Notes: generated from the letters alone by a model not told the origin. A stretch of DNA of 64,000 nucleotides from Shinella sp. UYSO24 (GCA_902167985.1 CABHNZ010000003.1:418313-482312), one strand, 5' to 3'; shown: positions 28,408 to 39,083, counted from the first letter of the stretch. Numbers and translations: made by a program.

Positions 28408-30726
28408 TCAGAACTCCTGCCAGTCGTCCTGAACGGCAGCGGCCGCGTTGCCCGTCGAGGCGCGCCGCGCCGGGCGCGCCGCAAATCGCTGCGGCTCTAC
28501 CGGGGCCGTGCGCTGTGCAGGCCGGTAGCCGAGCGCTGAGTTGGCTACGCCATTGCCATTGCCGGAAATGTTGAACCGCGTCACAAGCTGGCGCAGCCTC
28601 TGTGCCTCGTCGTTGAGCGACACGCTGGCGGCGGTCGTCTCCTCGACCATGGCGGCATTCTGCTGTGTCACCTGATCCATCTGGTTGACGGCCTGATTGA
28701 CTTCCTTCAGACCCACCGCCTGCTCGCTGGCAGAGGCGGAAATCTGGCGGATCAGGCCGTTGATACCCATGACCTGCGCGGCGATCTTCTGCAGCGCCTC
28801 GCCGGCGCGGCCGACGAGCTGGACGCCTTCCTGAACCTGAACGGCCGAGCCGTTGATCAGGGTCTTGATCTCCTTGGCGGCGCTGGCCGAACGCTGGGCG
28901 AGTTCACGCACTTCCTGCGCAACGACCGCAAAACCCTTGCCGGCTTCGCCTGCGCGAGCCGCCTCGACACCGGCATTGAGTGCCAGAAGGTTGGTCTGGA
29001 AGGCGATCTCGTCGATGACGCCGATGATGCGCGACACTTCCGTCGATGACTGCTCGATGCCCTGCATGGAGCTCATCGCCTTGCGCACGACCTCGCCGGA
29101 TTTTTCCGCATCCTCGCAGGCGGCGTTGACGCTGGTTGCGGCCGAGCGGGCGTTATCGGCGCTGGAATTCACCTGTTCGGTGATCTCGTTCAGCGCAGCC
29201 GCGGTCTCTTCCAGGCTTGCGGCCTGCTGTTCAGTGCGCTTGGCCAGATCGGCGGCGCTGTTGCTGATCTCGCCGGTGCCCGAGCCGATATTGGCGATGC
29301 TGGAGTTCATCGTGTCGATCGTCTCTTCGAGACTGTCGAGCGCGGCGTTGAAATCCTGCTTCAGCTTGGCGTATTCACCGGGGAAATCGTCATGGATGCG
29401 ATGCGTGAGGTTGCCGCGCGACAGTTCCGCAAGGCTTGCGCCGACGATGGAAACGATATGGCGCTGCAATCTGGCAGCATCCTGCCTTTCGGTTTCCGAC
29501 TTCGTCCGCTCGCTCTCGGCGGCATTGCGTTGCGTGTCGGCCTCGTGCTCCAGCCGTTTGCTGTCGGCAAGCTTGAAACGGAAGCCATCCAGCGCCTTGG
29601 CAACCGAGCCGATTTCGTCACTGCGGTCCTGTGCAGCGACCGGCGTATCGTAGTGGCCGTTGCTCAGGCTCTTGACGTCGGAGACGAGGCCGCGCAGCGG
29701 CCGCTGCACGAGCGAACGAACGGCGAAATAGAGGGCCAGAAGCACCGCGGCGAGAACCAGAAGGCCGGTGATGACCATGACCATCGTCTGGGCATTGACC
29801 GGGGCGCTGACGGCAGCATGGGGCACGTCCACCAGCACCACCCAGGTCGCGTTGACGCCCGGAACGGCAAACGGATAGACGACGCGGTCAAACGCATCAT
29901 GGCCGTCGAAGGTCAGGTTGCGCACGAGGCCGGGCTTCATCGAGGAAAGCGCCGCCTTCACCTCCGCCGAGCCATCACCTTCATAAGGCTTGGCCATCAG
30001 CGACGGGATGGGCGCGACGATCCAGTTGCCGTTCTGCGCGACCAGCGAGACGCGGCCGGAGCCGAACGGGTGGAGCGCCTGCAGCGTGTCGGTGAGCGAC
30101 TTCAGCGAGATATCGACGCCTTCAACGCCGATCATCTTGCCATGCGAATAGACCGGGTAGGCGATGGAGGTCAGAAGGGTCGGGACATCGGTGCCTTCGG
30201 CAAGGTAAGGTGCGGTAATCGCGCCCTTGCCGCTTTCGGCCGCCAGCTTCCACCATGCTGCGGTATAGTCATTGTCGAAGGTGGAAAACTGGATGCCGCC
30301 ATTGCGGTCCTTGGACCAATAGGGCGCAAAGGCGCCCTTCTTGTTGGTGCCGAGTTCGAGATTATCGGCAATCTCGGTCGTCTTGCCGTCAAACAGGCCG
30401 ATCTGTTCGCAGAACCAGCTGCCGAAGGCCAAGGCGTTCTGTTCCAGATTGGCCTTCAGAACGTCGATAATGCCCTTGCGGTCCAGCGTGCCGGCCTGAT
30501 GGGCGCGACCGACCACACCGGACATGGAGCGCGCGGCACCCGCCAGTTCGCCGACGCTGCCGGCGATCTCGTTGGCGATGGCCTTCGCTTCCAGATTGGC
30601 CTGATCGAGCGTCAGGGTCTGGACGCGATCACGGGTCTGGTCGATGAGGAAGATATTGGAAGCAACCATCACCACCGCGATGGCGGCGCCGGTGATGAGA
30701 ATGAGCTTGGCAGCAAGCGATTTCAT
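28408..30726 (-). CDS. Methyl-accepting chemotaxis protein with dCache-like sensor
   Basis: Starting at the ATG at 30726 (MKSLAAKLILITGAAIAVVM) gives 772 residues; a longer in-frame start at 30804 precedes the membrane anchor and is less likely. The order is TM1 (residues ~8-27), a ~250-residue periplasmic double-Cache-type domain (YWSKDRNGGIQFSTFDNDY, then GVEGVDISLKSL), TM2 near 285-305, HAMP, and an MCP signalling domain whose hairpin tip region includes GEAGKGFAVVAQEVRELAQR. The last residues DDWQEF match the xWxxF pentapeptide that tethers CheR/CheB. It would sense a small extracellular ligand, probably an amino or organic acid. The frame is intact. Confidence 0.94.
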   Translation of the reverse strand: MKSLAAKLILITGAAIAVVMVASNIFLIDQTRDRVQTLTLDQANLEAKAIANEIAGSVGELAGAARSMSGVVGRAHQAGTLDRKGIIDVLKANLEQNALAFGSWFCEQIGLFDGKTTEIADNLELGTNKKGAFAPYWSKDRNGGIQFSTFDNDYTAAWWKLAAESGKGAITAPYLAEGTDVPTLLTSIAYPVYSHGKMIGVEGVDISLKSLTDTLQALHPFGSGRVSLVAQNGNWIVAPIPSLMAKPYEGDGSAEVKAALSSMKPGLVRNLTFDGHDAFDRVVYPFAVPGVNATWVVLVDVPHAAVSAPVNAQTMVMVITGLLVLAAVLLALYFAVRSLVQRPLRGLVSDVKSLSNGHYDTPVAAQDRSDEIGSVAKALDGFRFKLADSKRLEHEADTQRNAAESERTKSETERQDAARLQRHIVSIVGASLAELSRGNLTHRIHDDFPGEYAKLKQDFNAALDSLEETIDTMNSSIANIGSGTGEISNSAADLAKRTEQQAASLEETAAALNEITEQVNSSADNARSAATSVNAACEDAEKSGEVVRKAMSSMQGIEQSSTEVSRIIGVIDEIAFQTNLLALNAGVEAARAGEAGKGFAVVAQEVRELAQRSASAAKEIKTLINGSAVQVQEGVQLVGRAGEALQKIAAQVMGINGLIRQISASASEQAVGLKEVNQAVNQMDQVTQQNAAMVEETTAASVSLNDEAQRLRQLVTRFNISGNGNGVANSALGYRPAQRTAPVEPQRFAARPARRASTGNAAAAVQDDWQEF

Positions 30727-30963
30727 GCGAAGAGCGGGCACGGCATGTTCCCTCGGCAGATATGCACCGAAGAGCATCCTTCGCTTGCATTGAAAAACCG
30801 CCACGTCATGGGGCGATCAGCGATCTCGAATGCCGGGCGCAATAATGCTCCGACGGCTAAGCCGCACAATGTCGGTGATCGCTTAAATTAGAATGAATTT
30901 AGCTATCCGACAGGCCCCGAGGGGCTCTCTTCCAGGCTCGTCGCGCGTCAGGAGGACAAAGAG

Positions 30964-30995
30964 AAAGCCGCGGGCAGTGGCCCGCGGCTTTCTTC
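30964..30995. terminator. Terminator after the short EfeO gene
   Basis: AAAGCCGCGGGC-AGTG-GCCCGCGGCTTT is a perfect 12-bp stem with T-rich flanks on both strands. It lies 26 bases beyond the stop of the short EfeO gene and ends the leftward efe operon. Confidence 0.88.
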
Positions 30996-31020
30996 AGTTC
31001 CCTGCAGATGCGGATCTTGC

Positions 31021-31851
31021 TCAGTTCAGGCCAAGCGTGCCGCGCAGTGTCGACAGGTCTTCGGCCAGCGTGTTGACCGGGCCGGCCAGCGCCTTGCGGT
31101 CGTCTTCGCTCAGCTTGTCATAGGTCTCGAAGCCGTCCTTGGTCTTGTACTTGGCCAGAATGGTGTCGACGGTCTTGAAGTTGGTATCGATCTTGGCGAC
31201 GAGATCCGGGTTTTCCTTCTTCACCAGCGGCTGAAGCAGGTCGACGATCTTCTTGGCGCCATCGACGTTTGCCTGGAAGTCCCAGAGGTCGGTATGGCTG
31301 TAGCGGTCTTCTTCGCCCGAAATCTTCGTGGCGGCCACTTCTTCCATCAGGGCGGCAGCGCCACCGACAACTTTTTCCGGCGGGACGGTCAGATCCTTGA
31401 CGCGGCCCTGCAGCTCGACCACGTCGGCGTAGAGCTTGTCGGCCAGCTTATCGAGGCCCTTCGTCGTGTTTTCGGCAAAGAGGCTGTATTCGATGCGGTG
31501 GAAGCCGGTGAAGTCTTCCGACTTTTCGGCCTGTTCGTGATCGTCGGCGCGGCTGTCGATCGATCCGTCGAGATCGGAGAACAGTTCTGCGATCGGCTCG
31601 ATCTTTTCATAGGTCACGCGCGTCGGGGCGTAGAGCGCCTTCGCCTTTTCAAGATCGCCGGCCTTCACGGCATCGGTGAATGCCTTGGTGTCCTTGGCGA
31701 GCTTGTCGAGGTTTTCCTGCACATAGATCTTGTAGTCGGCGATCGGCTGCACGAGGTCGATCGGCGAGACGGCGGCGCTGGCAAGGCTGGTGCCGCCGAG
31801 AAGCGCTGCCGTCGAAGCGGCGGCGAGAAGGATGGAACGCATTTTTGTCAT
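31021..31851 (-). CDS. Short EfeO-like imelysin-domain periplasmic protein
   Basis: The ATG at 31851 gives 276 residues with a signal peptide ([20 protein letters not shown], cleavage near SLASA). The longer frame to 32034 runs back through the efeB 3' end. The mature protein is a peptidase-M75/imelysin-type EfeO domain with the HRIEY (HxxE) metal motif and [15 protein letters not shown]. Unlike the EfeO encoded two genes upstream, it has no cupredoxin domain. It may bind Fe in the periplasm and hand it to EfeU or modulate the system. Two EfeO-type proteins in one operon is a known but less common arrangement. The frame is intact. Confidence 0.9.
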   Translation of the reverse strand: MTKMRSILLAAASTAALLGGTSLASAAVSPIDLVQPIADYKIYVQENLDKLAKDTKAFTDAVKAGDLEKAKALYAPTRVTYEKIEPIAELFSDLDGSIDSRADDHEQAEKSEDFTGFHRIEYSLFAENTTKGLDKLADKLYADVVELQGRVKDLTVPPEKVVGGAAALMEEVAATKISGEEDRYSHTDLWDFQANVDGAKKIVDLLQPLVKKENPDLVAKIDTNFKTVDTILAKYKTKDGFETYDKLSEDDRKALAGPVNTLAEDLSTLRGTLGLN

Positions 31852-31897
31852 GGCGATCTCTCTGTTCGGTTTGGAGATGGGACAGTGTGCATCGTCG

Positions 31898-33229
31898 TCA
31901 GCCGCGCGCATTTTTGGGCTCCGCAGTGAGAAGCAGGGTTCTGGCGAGAAAGTCGTTCTCGTCCTGGACGCCGGGAAGGGCAAAGAAATAGCCGCCCCCG
32001 ACAGGCTTGATGTATTCTTCGAGCGGCTCGCCATCGAGCAGCGTCTGAACGTGGATGAAGCCCTTCTCCAGATCGGCCTGATAGGCGATGAACAGAAGGC
32101 CCATGTCCAGTTGACCGGCTTTGGTCACGCCGTTGGAATAGTTGAACGGCCGACGCAAGATCAGATTGGCGTTGGAGGCGGCCGTGCGTGGGTTGGCCAG
32201 CCGGATATGCGCCGTCATCGGCGTTACCTTGCCCTCAGGGTCACGATCGTAGGCGGGAACATCTGCCTCCGTCTTGCCGTCGAAGGGAGCGCCTGTTGCC
32301 TTCATCCGGCCGATGATGGTTTCCTGTTCCTGCAGCGGCGTGCGATCCCAGCGTTCGACGAAATTGCGAATGATGCGGACCGCCTGATAGCTGCCATGGG
32401 TCGCCCATTCCGGCTCGTCACTGTCGGGCTGCACCCAGACGATCCGGTCCATCAGCGGGGTATCGGACGAGTCCGGATTGGCCGAACCATCGCGGAAACC
32501 GAGATAGTTGCGTGCGCTCTCCTTCGGGTGGGACGGATCGGGCGCGCGCACCGGCACGGAACCCTCCTGCTTCCAGCGCACCATCAGGAGATCCGGCGTC
32601 GTGCGGATGATGTCGCGCAGCGCGTGGATGTTCGTGTCCGGCGTGTTGGAGCAGAACTGCATCAGGAGATCGCCGTGGCAGAGATCCCGTTCGAGCGCAT
32701 CATTGGGAAACTTCACCATCCGCTGCAGCCGCTTCGGCTTGGAGTGAGCAAGCCCGAAACGATCGTCGAAGAGTGACGTGCCGACAGAAGTGGTGATCGT
32801 CAGATTGTCCGGCGGCACGACGGGGCCGAGAATGCCGCTGTCGGAAGGCGGGAAGCGCGGGTCGAGTTCCGGCGGGGTGCCGCCCTTCATCAGGAAGGCG
32901 GTGCGTTCGGTGAGCAGTCTGAAGAGGCGCTCGAGATCGGATGTGGTGCGCGCCAGAACATCGAATGCCACGACGAGGCCGGCAGCCGGCCGCGGCGTGA
33001 CGATACCGGGCTGATGCTGGCCGTAGAAGGCATTCGACTGGAAGAGCGTGTCGCTTTCCGGCGCGCTCGTCACCTGCGGGCCGCTGCTCGTCGTATCGGC
33101 ATAGGCGTGAACGGGGCAGGTCGCTGCGCCGGCCACCAGCCTGCCGTTCCACGCCGGCGCGATCAGCAGCCGACGGCGCGCCGGCGAGGGCGGGCTCTGT
33201 TTATCTGGAGAAGTGCTGTCGTCCGTCAT
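31898..33229 (-). CDS. efeB: EfeB, Tat-dependent DyP-type heme peroxidase
   Basis: 443 residues, typical length. The GFRDGSANP segment carries the GxxDG motif with the catalytic Asp, and [11 protein letters not shown] carries the proximal heme His and a conserved Arg. An N-terminal RRRLL twin-arginine motif precedes the export region, although the hydrophobic stretch after it ([12 protein letters not shown]) is unusually polar and could hide compensating sequence errors. EfeB works in the periplasm with EfeO and EfeU, oxidising ferrous iron or releasing iron from heme depending on the study. Its start overlaps the efeO stop (ATGA), showing coupling. Confidence 0.93.
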   Translation of the reverse strand: MTDDSTSPDKQSPPSPARRRLLIAPAWNGRLVAGAATCPVHAYADTTSSGPQVTSAPESDTLFQSNAFYGQHQPGIVTPRPAAGLVVAFDVLARTTSDLERLFRLLTERTAFLMKGGTPPELDPRFPPSDSGILGPVVPPDNLTITTSVGTSLFDDRFGLAHSKPKRLQRMVKFPNDALERDLCHGDLLMQFCSNTPDTNIHALRDIIRTTPDLLMVRWKQEGSVPVRAPDPSHPKESARNYLGFRDGSANPDSSDTPLMDRIVWVQPDSDEPEWATHGSYQAVRIIRNFVERWDRTPLQEQETIIGRMKATGAPFDGKTEADVPAYDRDPEGKVTPMTAHIRLANPRTAASNANLILRRPFNYSNGVTKAGQLDMGLLFIAYQADLEKGFIHVQTLLDGEPLEEYIKPVGGGYFFALPGVQDENDFLARTLLLTAEPKNARG

Positions 33230-34422
33230 CCGCTCACTCCAAGGCCATCCACAAGCTTGCTGATATCCGCAGCGAGCGCCGAGGCCTTTGCCTTCAGGGC
33301 ACTCTTGTCCGCATCCGAAATGCTCTCGTAGCCGGCAAAACCGTTGCCGCTCCGGTGGGCGTCCAGCGCCGCCGTCAGATCGGCAAAATCCTTGTCGATC
33401 AACTGGTAGATCGCGGCATTGGCCTTGATCGCACCGGGCCGCATGAGGTCTGTCACGCGCCGGACACCATCGAGCGTGGCGGAAAAGGTGGCAAGATCTG
33501 TATGCGCGTAACGTTCTTCCTCGGTGTCCTTGCCGGTGCTGGCAAAGCGCTGCAGCACGCTTGCGGCGCCCGAGAGCATGTGGTCCGGCGAGACGCGCAG
33601 ATCATGGATGCGTTCCGACAGCGCCGAGGCATCGGCATTCAGCTTGTCGGCAACGGGCGCGAGGCCATCGAGGCTGTTTTGCGCAAAGAGACCATATTCG
33701 ATCCGGTGCAGGCCGCCGAACGCAGGGTCGGCCTCCTTCTTCTCGTAGTCGTTGGCGCGTGCGGCAAGCGCCGTGTCGAGATCGGAGAGCGGACCGGCGA
33801 CAGGGCCGAGATGGGCGTAAGCCGTGCGCGACGGCTGATAGAGCGCCTTTGCCTCATCGAGCTTGCCGGCCTTGATCGCGTCGGTGAGCGCAGATGCGGC
33901 TGATACGAAGGCGCGCGTCTCGCCGGCCAGATAGACCTTGTATTCCGCAAGGCCGCCGATGAAGGCCGTCAAGGTCGGTGCGGCGCTTGCCGCTTCAGCC
34001 TCTGCCGAGGGGGTGACGTGCAGCTTGCCGCGCGGGTTCGACAGCAGGCCGCAGGTGATCTCGTAATCGCCGGGTTCCAGCCGTGCCGTCAGCGTCTGGG
34101 TGAAGCCCGGAGCGATATTCTCTCGCTCCTCGACCACCATCACGCCATCGAGGATTTCCCATTCGACGGCGCGGTCGGATTTGTTGACGATGTTGAACGT
34201 GCGACGTCCCGCGGGGACGGTGAGTTCCTGCGGATCGCAGGCGCGCCCGGCAATCGTAACCGTCGTCCCGTTCTGTGCATTGGCCTGACCGTCGCGATGG
34301 GCGGCACGCGATGCATAGTAGAAAGCGCCGCCGGCGACGACGACCAGAACCAGCGAGAGGCCGATACCGACTTTCATGACGGCCGGAGAAAGGGGGGCGG
34401 GGGTCGGTTGCTTGCCGGACAT
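33226..34422 (-). CDS. efeO: EfeO, cupredoxin plus imelysin-domain iron-binding protein
   Basis: The ATG at 34422 gives 398 residues; the open frame continues upstream to 34692 but that part overlaps efeU. The protein has a single N-terminal membrane anchor or uncleaved signal ([21 protein letters not shown]), a cupredoxin domain ([18 protein letters not shown] to [11 protein letters not shown]) and an imelysin/M75 domain with HRIEYGLF (HxxE) and [15 protein letters not shown]. This is the complete EfeO layout. It starts 14 bases after efeU and overlaps efeB by 4 bases. It binds iron in the periplasm for EfeU. The frame is intact. Confidence 0.95.
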   Translation of the reverse strand: MSGKQPTPAPLSPAVMKVGIGLSLVLVVVAGGAFYYASRAAHRDGQANAQNGTTVTIAGRACDPQELTVPAGRRTFNIVNKSDRAVEWEILDGVMVVEERENIAPGFTQTLTARLEPGDYEITCGLLSNPRGKLHVTPSAEAEAASAAPTLTAFIGGLAEYKVYLAGETRAFVSAASALTDAIKAGKLDEAKALYQPSRTAYAHLGPVAGPLSDLDTALAARANDYEKKEADPAFGGLHRIEYGLFAQNSLDGLAPVADKLNADASALSERIHDLRVSPDHMLSGAASVLQRFASTGKDTEEERYAHTDLATFSATLDGVRRVTDLMRPGAIKANAAIYQLIDKDFADLTAALDAHRSGNGFAGYESISDADKSALKAKASALAADISKLVDGLGVSG

Positions 34423-34436
34423 CTGGCGATCGCTCT

Positions 34437-35312
34437 TCAACGGTTCGAGGTCGGGTTCGAGGTGGGCTTCGGGGCGGACTTCGAGGCGGACTGCCCCCTC
34501 GGGCTCGTCTGTTGCGATTGCGGCGTCAGGTAAAGAGTGATCGCGATGGCGAGATAAGCGAGATAGGCTACGAGTTCGCTGACGGTCGGCGCATCGATAT
34601 AGCCGAAGATGCCGCCAAGTGCCGAGCCGAGCGGGCTGTCGAGAGGCAGGCTGTCGCTGAAATCGAAAACGACCTGCTGGAAGTGGTTCCAAAGCCCGGC
34701 CTCATGCAGCGCCTTGACCGCATTGGCAAGAATGCCCGCCGCGACCACGAGAATGAACATGCTGGTCCAGCGGAAGAAGCGCCGCATGTCCAGCTTCAGG
34801 CCGCCGATATAGATGCCGTACCCGACTGCTACCGCGAGCAATGTGCCGAGAAGCGCGCCAAGCGGCGCAAGCGCATTGTCCGATTGCTGGAACGTGGCCA
34901 GCAGAAAGAAGACCGATTCCAGCCCCTCGCGCACCACAGCCAGAAAGGCCATCGCGGCAAGCCCGAGGCCGCTGCCGTTCGAGGCCAGTGCCGCGTCGAC
35001 CGAATGATGCAGTTCCGCCTTGATGGAGCGGGCTGCCTTGCGCATCCAGAAGACCATGGATGTCAGCACGCAGACGGCGACGATACCGATCACGGCCTCG
35101 AACAGTTCCTGCATTTTCTGGGGAAACTCGGCGCGGACAAACTGCAGGCCGGCGCCGACGGCAAGCGAAAGCGCGATCGCAAGAAAGATCCCGATCCAGA
35201 CGACGGGCATCCACTGGCTTCTGCCGCTCTGCGTCAGATAGCTGGCGATGATGCCGACGATCAGCGCCGCTTCGACGCCTTCGCGGAACATGATGAGAAA
35301 AGGTACGAGCAT
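34437..35312 (-). CDS. efeU: EfeU, FTR1-family high-affinity iron permease
   Basis: 291 residues, seven predicted transmembrane helices. Both REGxE iron-binding motifs are present: REGVE near residue 10 and REGLE in the middle. These are essential in FTR1/EfeU transporters. It heads the four-gene leftward operon efeU-efeO-efeB-efeO-like. The C-terminus is a polar low-complexity tail (QSQQTSPRGQSASKSAPKPT). No iron box was convincingly recognised upstream, though iron regulation is expected. The frame is intact. Confidence 0.95.
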   Translation of the reverse strand: MLVPFLIMFREGVEAALIVGIIASYLTQSGRSQWMPVVWIGIFLAIALSLAVGAGLQFVRAEFPQKMQELFEAVIGIVAVCVLTSMVFWMRKAARSIKAELHHSVDAALASNGSGLGLAAMAFLAVVREGLESVFFLLATFQQSDNALAPLGALLGTLLAVAVGYGIYIGGLKLDMRRFFRWTSMFILVVAAGILANAVKALHEAGLWNHFQQVVFDFSDSLPLDSPLGSALGGIFGYIDAPTVSELVAYLAYLAIAITLYLTPQSQQTSPRGQSASKSAPKPTSNPTSNR

Positions 35313-35804
35313 GGCGATCCTGTCTCCGGGCCGCGGCCCCCTCCCGATCCGGGGCTGGATAAAGCCTTCCTGATCCGCTCATCTTTTAGTCCGCGGTCCG
35401 GCACGCAACAAGCAACTATTAGCAGAAACTTGTGAAGTCGATCGGCGCGAAATGGCAGAAAATACAACCAAAGGGGGCTTTTTCGCAAGCTTTCAGCTGC
35501 CCTGCTGCCTGTCTTCATGCGGGGTGCCGGCCGCGCCGCGCGATCACAATTCTGCACGCCACTAAAAGAGTAATACATTAGTGGATTGCCGTACGGGCCT
35601 ATGAGTGCTAACGCTATCGGCGAACATTCCAGGGAGGGGCGTTCTCCAAAATCTGATGCACGACCGGCGCCGCATTCCATGTCCGCCGACTGCCCCGTCG
35701 TGTCCCGTCTTCATATCCGTCCCAGCCGGCGCCCGGCAGGGCGTGACATAGGTTTCGCAGGTTTCCCAAGTTTTCAGGTGTCATTGTCTCGAGGAGGAAG
35801 AGCC
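35313..35804. other. Divergent intergenic region between efeU and the sugar-acid MFS gene
   Basis: These 492 bases hold the efe promoter (left) and the MFS promoter (right). The main visible element is the inverted repeat at 35559-35584. No convincing gene was found; short open frames here have no ribosome-binding site or recognisable product. A GAGGAGGAAG ribosome-binding site precedes the MFS start. Confidence 0.5.
35559..35584. promoter_or_regulatory. Inverted repeat CCACTAA-N12-TTAGTGG, candidate operator of the sugar-acid genes
   Basis: Perfect 7-base arms separated by 12 bases lie 221 bases before the MFS start codon. The same half-sites recur at 43253-43268 and 43813-43830 with a 4-base spacer. 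The likely binder is the GntR/FCD regulator encoded at 38284, which sits inside the block. Binding is inferred. Confidence 0.55.
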
Positions 35805-37182
35805 ATGGACTATCGCGTAAATCCCTCAACGGAAAACAAGGCCGGTGCCGCGGCCACATCGCCCCCTCGCAGTCACGTACGCTACTGGATGCTTGCGCTG
35901 ATCATGCTTCTGTCCACCATCGCCTATGCAGACCGCTCTGTGCTGTCGATTGCAGGTGCAGGCATTCGCGACGAGTTCGGCCTGAGCCCGATCCAGCTCG
36001 GCTATATTCTCTCGGCCTTCAGCTGGGCCTACGTGCTGGGCCAGATCCCCGGCGGGCTTCTGCTCGATCGGTTCGGTACGCGTGCCGTCTATGGCACCAC
36101 GGCTATTCTCTGGTCGATTGCGACATTTGCGGTTGGTTTCGTCGGTGAACTGACTGCTGACGTGACCACGGCCGTCGTTCTGTTGTTCACCCTGCGCTTT
36201 GCCCTCGGCTTTATCGAAGCCCCCAGTTTTCCGGCCAATGCGCGCCTGACGCTGATGTGGTTTCCGAAAGAGGAGCGCGGCTTCCCGTCCGCAACCTTCT
36301 CTTCCGCGTCGTATTTTGCCGTCGCGATCTTTTCGCCCCTGTCCGGCTATCTCGTCTCCGCCCTCGGCTGGCCGGCTCCCTTCTTTCTGCTCGGCGTTGC
36401 CGGTGCGGTCGCCGCCGTCCTGTGGTTCGCCTTCATGCGTGAACCGCGCCAGCACAAGACCGTGAGCCGCAGCGAACTCGACCATATCATGAAGGGCGGT
36501 GGCCTCGTCGATATCGATGCGCAGAAACCCGCTCGCAGGTCGGTCTGCCATCCGGTGCACTGGTAAAGTCGCTACTGAACCGCCGGATGCTGTGGTGCGC
36601 CTATCTCGGCCAATATTGTGCGGTGGCGCTGAGCTATTTCTTCATCACCTGGTTCCCGATCTATCTCGTCAAGGATCGGGGGATGGATATCCTGAATGCC
36701 GGTTTTGCCGCCGTTGCTCCGTCGCTGTTCGGCTTTGCCGGCGGCATACTTGGCGGCTATCTGTCGGATCAGCTGGTAAAACGTGGCTTCAGCCTCTCGC
36801 TTGCCCGCAAGATCCCCTTCGTCGGCGGCATGCTGATCGCAACCACGCTGGTCGGCGCGGCGCTCACGGATAGCAATACGGCGATCATCGCCATCATGAC
36901 ATTCGCCTTCTTCGGCAAGGGTATTGCAGCCGGTGCCGGTACATGGACGCTGGTCAGTGATACGGCTCCGCGCGAGGCGGTCGGCCTTGCCGGGTCGATC
37001 TTCAACTGCGTGGGCAATATTGCCGGTATCGTGACGCCGATCATCTTCGGCTACATCGTCGCCGGCACCGGCAGCTACGAGATCGGCCTTTTCTTGTCGG
37101 CGGCCATTGTCTCATCGCCGCACTTCTTTACGCTTTTGTCATGGGCCCGATTGTTCGCGTCGATGACAAGGCGGCAGTATAA
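35805..37182 (+). CDS. MFS transporter, sugar-acid (ACS/glucarate-type) family (two frameshifts)
   Basis: About 459 residues, 12 transmembrane segments, anion:cation symporter type (IAYADRSVLSIAGAGI, then GYILSAFSWAYVLGQIPGG and LLDRFGTR). The family imports hexonates, hexarates and related acids with protons, which fits the dehydratase/dehydrogenase genes nearby. The start at 35805 follows GAGGAGGAAG. One base is missing near 36540 (GCAGGTCGG), in the central loop. A C is missing near 37108 (ATTGTCTCATC for ATTGTCCTCATC), after which the repaired C-terminus ends IVRVDDKAAV at the TAA at 37180-37182. Confidence 0.88.
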
Positions 37183-37261
37183 CGGGTAGCTTTCGGGCAT
37201 CCCCTTCAGTCACAACGGGAGCCGTCGGAACAGGCGGCTTCCATCGGAAAACGAGATCGAG

Positions 37262-38215
37262 ATGAGCGACATGACAGACCGGATCAAGATCCTTCAATAT
37301 GCCCACCTGCCGGATCGTATCGAGAGCGCTCTCCATGCGCTGTTCGATGTGACGCGCTTGCCGGCGAATGAGGCCGAGCACGAGGCCTTCCTCACGCAGC
37401 ACGGCAGTGCATTTCGCGGGGTTTGCGTGCGCCATGCTCATATGGACGCCGCCATGCTGGACCTCATGCCCAATCTTGAAGTCCTCTCCAGCTACAGCGC
37501 TGGCCTCGACGGGATCGATATCGATGCCGCGAAGGCAAGGGGTGTCGCCATCTTCAACACGTCCGAGATACTCGCCGAGGACGTGGCGGATCTCGCGCTC
37601 GTTCTGGCGCTGTCGGTCACGCGCGGCACGATCCGCGGGCATGATTTCGTTCGCGACGGAAACTGGGAGCATTCGAGCTTTCCACTCGGACGCTCCATTC
37701 GCTCGCTGAAGACCGGTATTGTCGGTCTCGGCCACATCGGTGCTGCCGTCGCCCGCCGCTTTGCGGCGATGGATGCAAAGCTTGCCTATTCCGGGCCGCG
37801 TAAAAAGCCGGTCGATTACCGCTATTTCGACAAGGTTGAAGACCTTGCCGAATGGGCCGATCTGCTGATCGTGACCTGCCCGGCGACTGATGAAACCTAT
37901 CGGATGATCAATGCCAACGTCCTGCAGAAGCTTGGCAAGGATGGTTTTCTCGTCAATGTCTCGCGCGGCAGCGTGGTCGATGAAGAGGCCCTGCTCTCGG
38001 CGCTGGCCGAAGATGGGATCGCGGGTGCTGCCCTTGATGTCTTCGAGGCCGAACCGCATGTTCCGCAGGCGCTGCGCTCCGATACGAGGGTGGTGCTTTC
38101 CCCGCATATGGGAAGCGGCACGACCGAAACGCGCGATCAGATGGGCGACCAGATGATCAAGGCACTTGTCGATTATTTTGCCGAGCGCGGTCAGGATGCC
38201 AGGCTGCGCGCCTGA
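37262..38215 (+). CDS. D-isomer-specific 2-hydroxyacid dehydrogenase
   Basis: 317 residues, full length. The NAD(P)-binding loop is GLGHIG. The catalytic Arg lies in NVSRGSVVDEEAL, the Glu in FEAEP and the His in LSPHMGSGT. It reduces a 2-oxoacid (glyoxylate, hydroxypyruvate or 2-ketogluconate type) reversibly. It follows the MFS transporter on the same strand by 79 bases and precedes the GntR regulator, so it probably handles a 2-keto sugar acid taken up by that transporter. The exact substrate cannot be told. The frame is intact. Confidence 0.93.
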   Translation: MSDMTDRIKILQYAHLPDRIESALHALFDVTRLPANEAEHEAFLTQHGSAFRGVCVRHAHMDAAMLDLMPNLEVLSSYSAGLDGIDIDAAKARGVAIFNTSEILAEDVADLALVLALSVTRGTIRGHDFVRDGNWEHSSFPLGRSIRSLKTGIVGLGHIGAAVARRFAAMDAKLAYSGPRKKPVDYRYFDKVEDLAEWADLLIVTCPATDETYRMINANVLQKLGKDGFLVNVSRGSVVDEEALLSALAEDGIAGAALDVFEAEPHVPQALRSDTRVVLSPHMGSGTTETRDQMGDQMIKALVDYFAERGQDARLRA

Positions 38216-38283
38216 CAGCCCGCGCATTGGCAAATCGCTACTGAAGCATTACTACTTCGACACGTGCGAACTGAATGTGAAGG

Positions 38284-39002
38284 TTGATCGAATTGCCTCG
38301 GGAAGCGCCGACAGTCAAGTTTATCAGGTCCGATCTCGACCGGACGCGCCAGATCGCGCCGCAGATCCTCGAGCACCTGCGCGAGCGGATCCTGTCGCTG
38401 GATCTGCGGCCCGGCACGCCTTTGTCGCGCGCCGAGCTGCAGCAGCAATTCGGCTCAAGCCAGACGCCGGTGCGCGATGCGCTGATGAAGCTTGAGGAAG
38501 AGGGGCTCGTCACGGTCTATCCGCAATATGCCACGCTGGTCTCCAAGATCGATGTGGATCTCGCCCGTCAGGCGCATTTCATGCGCCGTGCTGTCGAGCA
38601 GGAGGCGGTGTTCACCATCGCTTCGTCCGCCAATGCGAAAGCCGTCGGCGATCGGCTGGGGCTTGCTAACGAGGCGCTGGAGAAGCTCTCCGAAACGACC
38701 GAGCAGAGCGCATTCTCCGATGCGACCGGATGTTCCACTGGATCATTTTCGAAGCGGCCAAGATCGAGCATATCTGGCCGATCATCCGTCGGCATAGCGG
38801 CCATATGGACCGCCTGCGGCGGCTGGACCTTTCCGCCCACGGCAAGCAGCGCATCATCGACGCGCATGCCGAAATTGTCGAGGCTGTCCGCTCCGGCAAG
38901 CCGGAGACGGCCGAGATGGCGATGAAGCGGCACCTGTCCGGGACGCTCTCGGCAATCGAGGAAATCGCCAGCCAGTTTCCGGACTATCTGCAACTTCGCT
39001 GA
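38284..39002 (+). CDS. GntR family (FCD subfamily) regulator of the sugar-acid block (frameshifted)
   Basis: About 239 residues after repair. The winged helix (ILEHLRERILSLDLRPGTPL, then QQQFGSSQTPVRDALMKLEE) precedes an FCD domain (FMRRAVEQEAVF, later HWIIFEAAKIEHIW and MAMKRHLSGTL). FCD regulators respond to carboxylate ligands such as sugar acids. A G is missing near 38723 (GATGCGACC for GATGCGGACC). The start is uncertain: TTG at 38284 or TTG at 38293, with an AAGG upstream. The upstream DNA at about 38239-38254 has a weak version of the shared operator, suggesting autoregulation. Confidence 0.85.
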
Positions 39003-39027
39003 CCCGGCGCTGACAATGTCATTGAGA

Positions 39028-39062
39028 AAAAGGGCACGCTGCGATCGGCAGCGTGCCCTTTT
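39028..39062. terminator. Bidirectional terminator between the GntR gene and the ketoglutarate-semialdehyde dehydrogenase gene
   Basis: AAAAGGGCACGCTGC-GATCG-GCAGCGTGCCCTTTT is a perfect stem of 15 pairs with A/T tails on both sides, placed between two converging genes. Confidence 0.92.
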
Positions 39063-39083
39063 GCGTTTGTTGACCGGTATTCC

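Noticed and set aside
33226..34692. Longer EfeO start at 34692
   Set aside because: The extra N-terminus is the antisense-free overlap with efeU in another frame and has no family support; the ATG at 34422 precedes the membrane anchor.
35313..35804. Iron (Irr/RirA/Fur) box upstream of efeU
   Set aside because: No stretch matched a known iron-box pattern well enough to report.
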